Shown: positions 58,456 to 64,000 of the stretch, piece by piece
How the letters are laid out: the number at the start of each line of letters is the position of its first letter
Numbering within the stretch: the first letter of the stretch is position 1
From: Eleginops maclovinus
Lineage: Eukaryota; Chordata; Actinopteri; Perciformes; Eleginopidae
DNA: 64,000 nt
Assembly (NCBI RefSeq): GCF_036324505.1
Contig: NC_086356.1
Coordinates: 16,417,744 to 16,481,743 of the forward strand
Direction: 5' to 3'
The notes under the pieces: generated by a model
What the model saw: the letters and a program-made list of their open reading frames with translations, nothing else
Database searches by the model: none
Told to the model about the DNA's origin: nothing
Made by a program: the position numbers and the translations under genes

Positions 58456-61180
58456 TTATTAAGAGGAGGTAATGAATTTCATTTTCGTCGTATTGAACAC
58501 CACAAAAGACGTTTTCGCTTCATGAGCGTTTTCTATATTGAATCCTAAATCCATTGATGTGTAATCCGGCCTGCTTCATGCCTCATGGAGTCGGTGTGCA
58601 TGAGATGAGTCAATACACAGCCGCAACAAGTCCTCACATCACACACCCATAAATCCCCTTTATGACAGATTAGAGAGAGCAATGGCTTTTCCACTCGTTT
58701 ACCCATAAATACAGAAACACACTCAGCTGGTTAATGCCTCTCTCTTCAGACGATGTTTATAGCTGTCACGGAGCAGCAGTGAATATGTCTCTTACTGGCT
58801 AAAGTCCAGCCTGAACTTCAAAGCAATAAGAAGATAGAGCCGCTCTGTAATGGAAAAGAAAAACAGCTGTGTGCTGATATGATTTAGCTTAGTTCCTCAC
58901 AAGAGAGTGTTTTGCTGCGAGAAAGAACACACAAGAAAGAGTTGAGAAATATTTCCCACGGCAGTTTTTTATAACGATCATGTCACAATTTGGTTTAAAA
59001 CTAAAGAGGATGTGACTGGAAGAAGGGGGGAGGAAGTGTGAGACAGAGAACAGGTTGGAGACGGAGCCAGGTGAGCCGTCAGATCTGATGTAGGCGTTTT
59101 TTCCTGACAGCTGTAATTCTCCAGCCTACAGAATTTCATCAACAGCAGTTGCATTTAAGCTGAGCCGCAGGGCAGCGGGCCTTTCAAGTCTCCTTTCTCT
59201 GACAGGTAGATTTATTAGTCCTGAAATTTGTACAAATCACACGTCACTCATGGCAAGCTGTCAGCGTATCAGAGGGGCCTTCTGGCTTTTTCTTAAGGTG
59301 GATCCGTCCGGAAGAAGCTCCCCCATTAACTCCCCTCCCTCCCTCTCATATTTTACCTAGCTCATACACACATATTTCAGACAGGATAGTAAAGAAGAGG
59401 TGACGGTAAAAAACGACAGGATGGAAAACAAGTCTTTGGACTGCATCCTTGCATGAAAAGATGCTATACAAAAAAAGTGATTCATATAGTAATTTTCAAA
59501 GATTCACAGATCAGTAATGCTCAGAGGAGATTTAGATGTACATCCAATACCTCAGTAATAGTACTATATCACACAGAAAATACTTCAGTACAAATTGTGC
59601 ATTCAAAACCTTACTTAAGTAAAGTATTTCTCAGCTAAATATACTTAAAGTGTCATGAGAAAAATAACTTGTTACCTCAGGATGAAGCTTTAATGGGTAG
59701 GTTGTGTTTTACTGCGTTTAACTTATAATATTGCATATAATGGAAATACTAAACAAAAATGTGATTAACTCGTATGTGTACTTAAGTGTAGTATTATAAT
59801 AAGTTTTAATATGTGAAGTTCGAACATTTTAGAACTGAAGTAATGTAATCAGTTATAGAGAGACTTTCAAATGACAGGGATCCATAATTGGTTTTACAAA
59901 GGATAAAAATCGTGGCGCAGAACAAATTAAAGAGCTTTTAGCTGCGTTTAACCCCTCTCTTGCTATGTTGACCATCTCCCTAACCTTTGGCCGCTGGTTA
60001 AACTCCCAGCATGCCCTGGGGCCTGAGGTTCACGCATGGGTCTAGACCAACAAACACATTCAAAGGTCAACCTCTCCTTTCTTTGCTCTGGTCTTAAGCT
60101 CTGTGCTTGTTTTCACCCTTTAAACTCCCCAAGCACCCTGCAGGGAGCAAAAGAAAACTCCTGCCTTCGCCTGGATTTAATTTTCTCCTCTGTGTGTGTG
60201 AACATGTGTTTGTGTGGGTGTGTGTCTGCATGCAGTTGCCTGAGTTGAAACTGATTCAAAATACTTGACAAAGATGGTCTCAATGTGAAGAAACTGCACC
60301 TTCTGAACATCGTGGGAAATAGCTGTGAAGAACGGAAAATTCCTAAATGAGTCATTAATGTGCCTTATTATTATTTGTCATCTAGTTTTTTAAGTTTTAC
60401 TTTCGATTAGACTTGATAACAAGTGTTTAAGATGATTTTTTCAAGCTTTTGTTGGAAAGCTGCAAGATATTTGAGTTCCCCGTCCTAATTAAAGTTTTTC
60501 TGGAGGCCAGATTACCTAAAACCAATACAGTAATTTCTATTTGAGGAAGAGGCTGAAGAAATGTTTCTGTTTCCCTTTTGAAAATCATGGTGAGAGATGT
60601 CAGAAGCTCGGTCAGGTTGTGATTAATTGCAGGGCTAGTTGGTAAGCTGCCGCAGCTGGCCTGCTAACAGCTAACAGGCTAGCCAGCTGGAACAAACTGA
60701 GTTTTGTCAGTCGCAACAGAATTTCTTTCCCACTGGTGTTTTGTTCTCAGGATTGCACATAATTTCATTGAATTAAGAGTTGCTTAAGAGGTAAAACAAA
60801 AGCGGTCTTAGTTTGTTTGTGTGCTTTGGAAACTATTTCCAAGCTGTTTTTTCATTCAGAACCAACAAATTCTTCTACATGTCTAAAACACATGTTGGGA
60901 AACCGTTTATACTTGGATTGAGAAAGTTAAATAAAGTCGATATGGCAACACAGCCATAAAGCTAGGATACAATCCTCTATTTTGGATCTCTGTTGCAAAT
61001 GTTATTGTTGTCAATAGAGCTTGCTTTATGTCAATGGCACAAATTTGCCATGTCAAAGTAAACAAAACTCGATTCAACGAACATCATCCGGGGCGAAATT
61101 GGGCTTTGAAATGCTGGTGCCTTAACTGCAAAAATGTTGCAACACTGTCATAGTGTTAATGTGTTTAACTGCCTATATAC
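58456..61180. other. Gene-free stretch
   Basis: No coding exon or complete element is recognised. TACTTAAGTAAAGTA-type repeat words occur near 59540-59800. Confidence 0.4.
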
Positions 61181-61505
61181 TGCCAGTCTGCTCTGATTGG
61201 TCAGCTGGTCCGCTCTGTTGTGATTGGTCAACTGCTTAGAGATGTCCCGCCCCCTAGCTTATCACGTACAATGTGTTGGAGCACTAGCCAATAGAAGCGT
61301 GGGTGTTACATACTGATGTCACTATGTTACAGAAGTAAACAAAGGAGTCCGATGGAGGCAGGGGTGGGTGTGTGGAAGAGAAACTCCTTCTGGAGGGAAC
61401 TTTGGGATTTTAGCCTTTTGCAGACCATTTACATGCACACATAAAAACCTATACAACACACTACAGGCAAGGGAAACCCCCAAAAGCATAATAGGGCCTC
61501 TTTAA
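61181..61505 (-). mobile_element. TTAA-type MITE, copy D (reverse, one end truncated)
   Basis: It ends CATAATAGGGCCTCTTTAA with TTAA at 61502-61505. ATTGG sits at 61196-61200 and 61223-61227, GTCCCGCCCC near 61243 and CCAAT near 61289. The opposite end is missing: similarity starts abruptly at CAGTCTGCTCTGATTGG. Orientation is opposite to copy A. Confidence 0.7.
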
Positions 61506-62540
61506 GGTTGGCTTTAGTACAGGCAAACACTGTCACATTGTCATCATTTCCATGTGATGTGGTTTTATTTACGGTCCGAATGACTGAGGGGTGACCATCA
61601 AGCTGCTCCCTGCTGCTTTGAAGCTCTTATTAAAGCTTCTGTGTTTAGTGGTGTCTTTATGTCACTCTTGGATAATTTATGGTTTTCAAACCTGCAGGCT
61701 CTCAGCCAGCCTTACCCATGAACTCTACAGGAATTCAGCGCACACACACAAACACACACTCACACACGTGGAAATGGTGAAATCTTTTTTTTTTTCTGTT
61801 TCCTCACAAACCATAAAGTCATTCAAGAGTTACAAATGTAAAATTGCAGTGGCCGCCTCACTCTTGAGTGCAGGAGATGAGAGACACATTGAAACCATGT
61901 GTTTCCACTCGACACACTGTGACCTGGGGAAGTCCTCCAAAATCCCCAACACAAGCCCAGAGCGCCTGCCACCAAGCATAGAGTCACCGGGCTGCTCTGC
62001 ACCTCGCTTCAAACCAGATTTTCTTCTCCCCGTGCCAAGCTGCTGCCATCTCACATTTATTATCAGACCTTGATGGATCTAATGTGGGAATCCATTATCA
62101 CACCCCAACTCTTTGCGGCATCGCTCTGTTCTTTTTCCTCGGTCTTCATCTTGGATCTTCATAGCGTCTATGCCTCCCGGGCCCCCCAGCACCCCGTCTA
62201 GTCTCTACTGGCCCGGCCCCTGGGTCATCCTCCTGCTTTAGTCCTGTTCACCGTTGTCAAAAGACATTCTCTAAGTGTCAGCACACAGAAAAAGAGACAG
62301 TAGGTTCAATGTAATGGGTGGGGATGGAAATAAAAGGAGTTTTGTTGGAGAGCCACACTTGATTTTTCAAGGCTTTGAATAGATGTGCTTGTGCTACATT
62401 ACTTGACCTCTCCGTGCCCAACTTTGAACAATCGCTGCTGTGTTTGCAAACTCTCAGAAGCTTCTTTTTCTATAGTTAAGAGATCTACCACTATGCATAA
62501 ACGTACCACATATGATATATCTTCTGCTGCATCTTTGCTC

Positions 62541-62625
<85 letters not shown>

Positions 62626-63385
62626 GCACGCTCACTCACACTACCTTTGCTTCCCTCAGTGAACTCTTCACCCCAGCTGCCACCAGAAGGCCGTCATGCT
62701 GAATTTTACCTACGTTGTTTTGCGTCCCCCTCTCTCCAATTGACAGACAGGCGGTAAGATCAGAGAGATACAGATTAACTCGCTGTTTATGTCTTGAAAA
62801 TTTTCCCTCCCTGTTTCACAATTAGATTACAGCCGGTCTGAAACACCAGAGGAAGAGGAAAACACTTAAGCTTCTTCCTTTCAGTTTAAAGGCGGATAGC
62901 AACAGAAAATATGGCGCCACTGATGAGGGGTTTGGTTGAATAGAAAGAACGTTTGACAAATATGACTGGTAATACCCTTTTTCCACATATCTTGCCTTTG
63001 ATTCTCTCTGTACTGCCATAAACCTTAGTAATGTGTCTGGTTTTGTTTTATTTTAAACTGCTGCACGGGTTTCAAAGGGTGTTTCGAAGGCTAATTCCAG
63101 GGCTACAGCTAAAAATAGAGAAATCTGAAATAATAAACATGTTTTTTGTTGTACATTAACCCAACTACAAATTCGAGGCACTTCAAATTGACTTTCATAT
63201 ATATGTATTTTTTTACTTATACTTCTACTCCAACACAATGTTTTTGACTTATGGCTTTTAGTTACTTCAAAGACTAAGATTGCATTTACAAAACATACAT
63301 TCACTTAAAAAAAGCTTCTCATGTATATAATATCCTGCTTTATATTGTGTTAACTTGAATAGTGTTTATTTGTCAGACAGTTTAT
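61506..63385. other. Gene-free stretch
   Basis: No coding exon is recognised. It contains the (CA)n array at 62546-62623. Confidence 0.4.
62546..62623. repeat. (AC)39 microsatellite
   Basis: Seventy-eight bases of uninterrupted AC. Confidence 0.96.
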
Positions 63386-63389
63386 AGAT

Positions 63390-63527
63390 TCTTTACCTTC
63401 ATAGTCAACTGTTTGTGTTGTTTATTTTTAATTTCTAATGATATGCAATGCCTTGTGTGATTTAATGCTGCTGCAACCAAAACAAATCCCAGTTTGGGAT
63501 TAATAAAGTACTTCTTATCTTATCTTA
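63390..63527 (+). mobile_element. LINE 3'-end fragment with CTTATCTT tail
   Basis: TGCTGCTGCAACCAAAACAA, CCCAGTTTGGGATTAATAAA and the tail CTTCTTATCTTATCTT have the usual hairpin-like 3' end of a teleost LINE (or a SINE sharing it). The minus-strand fragment at 26903-27045 is related. The 5' limit is uncertain. Confidence 0.55.
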
Positions 63528-64000
63528 AATTCTACACGTTTATCATATTTTTTCAAATATTTTAAACTACCAGACTTTAAAAAATCATCTCCACTTTAAC
63601 CAACTTTGACATAAATGCTTCAGCAATTATAACTAAATATATTCAAACACCTTATGCATTGTTCTTGTACTTTTAATTAAGTATTTTTAATAAATTATAT
63701 ACATTAACAGTGTGGTGTTGCTCCTATTACCTAAGTTGAAGACCTGAACGATTTTTCCACTACTAGTTAATAGTTTGAGGTGAGTTACTTTCCCCCACTG
63801 GCCAAAACAGTGGATAACTAAAACCAATAGCTGCCTTTTCAAATGTATCTGTATCAGTGTGGACATGGTGAAAGATTAAGGTCCCACATCTGCTTAATCT
63901 GCTCCAAAGCAGCACCTGCTCTCTGGCTGTGCGGTCTCATGGATTGGATCCCACCTTTGACCAACTCAAAGCCCCATAGTAAACTGCGTTAGCCTCTCCT
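63528..64000. other. AT-rich end of window, no gene seen
   Basis: No coding exon or element is recognised. Confidence 0.45.

Noticed and set aside
61591..62073. A 160-codon open frame
   Set aside because: Low-complexity start, no recognisable domain, and composition like intergenic DNA; a frame this long can occur by chance in 64 kb.
62385..62757. Open frames of 78-105 codons across 62546-62623
   Set aside because: Carried by the (AC)39 array; the flanking parts resemble no protein and lack splice context.

Overview
The window looks like a piece of a spiny-rayed (percomorph-type) teleost genome. The grounds are split vertebrate genes with short GT-AG introns, several families of Tc1-like transposons, a Rex3-type LINE, hAT elements, a tRNA-derived SINE, many (CA)n/(GT)n arrays, and dispersed GTTAGCATGCTAAC-type repeats that I recognise from fish sequence.

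Layout. (1) 1-4330, plus strand: eight exons of one conserved vertebrate gene, the homologue of human C2orf42. It is cut at its 5' side by the window edge and otherwise complete to the stop codon; all seven introns have GT-AG ends and compatible phases. (2) 4434-5417: a non-autonomous, internally deleted Tc1-like copy just downstream of the stop. (3) About 6060-6528: a CCAAT/ETS-rich, promoter-like stretch that could hold a non-coding first exon, with no recognisable coding exon after it. (4) 6531-39279: gene-free DNA with SINE copies, an apparently intact Tc1 transposon (13498-15147, 340-residue transposase on the minus strand), copies of a TTAA-flanked MITE, a GAGTC-rich repeat, an element with a 68-bp higher-order tandem repeat (23181-23316), and long GT arrays. 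(5) 39288-43809: a 4.5-kb Tol2/Ac-like hAT transposon with perfect 12-bp inverted ends and an exact 8-bp target duplication. Its two-exon transposase gene carries one frameshift, and a 313-bp hAT MITE sits inside it. (6) 44249-47511: a third Tc1 family, its transposase gene interrupted by a minus-strand Rex3-like LINE. (7) 47514-64000: gene-free DNA with more repeat fragments, microsatellites and candidate conserved non-coding blocks.

The only host protein-coding gene I can support is the C2orf42 homologue. The transposase and reverse-transcriptase genes belong to mobile elements. The remaining ~57 kb is either intergenic or intronic to a gene whose coding exons lie outside; I could not search for very short isolated exons exhaustively. 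I found no bacterial-type system, CRISPR array, rRNA or functional tRNA. The most informative signals are the layered insertions (MITE in hAT, LINE in Tc1, LINE tail in MITE), the intact Tc1 copy, and a MITE family that carries a compact GC-box plus paired CCAAT arrangement.
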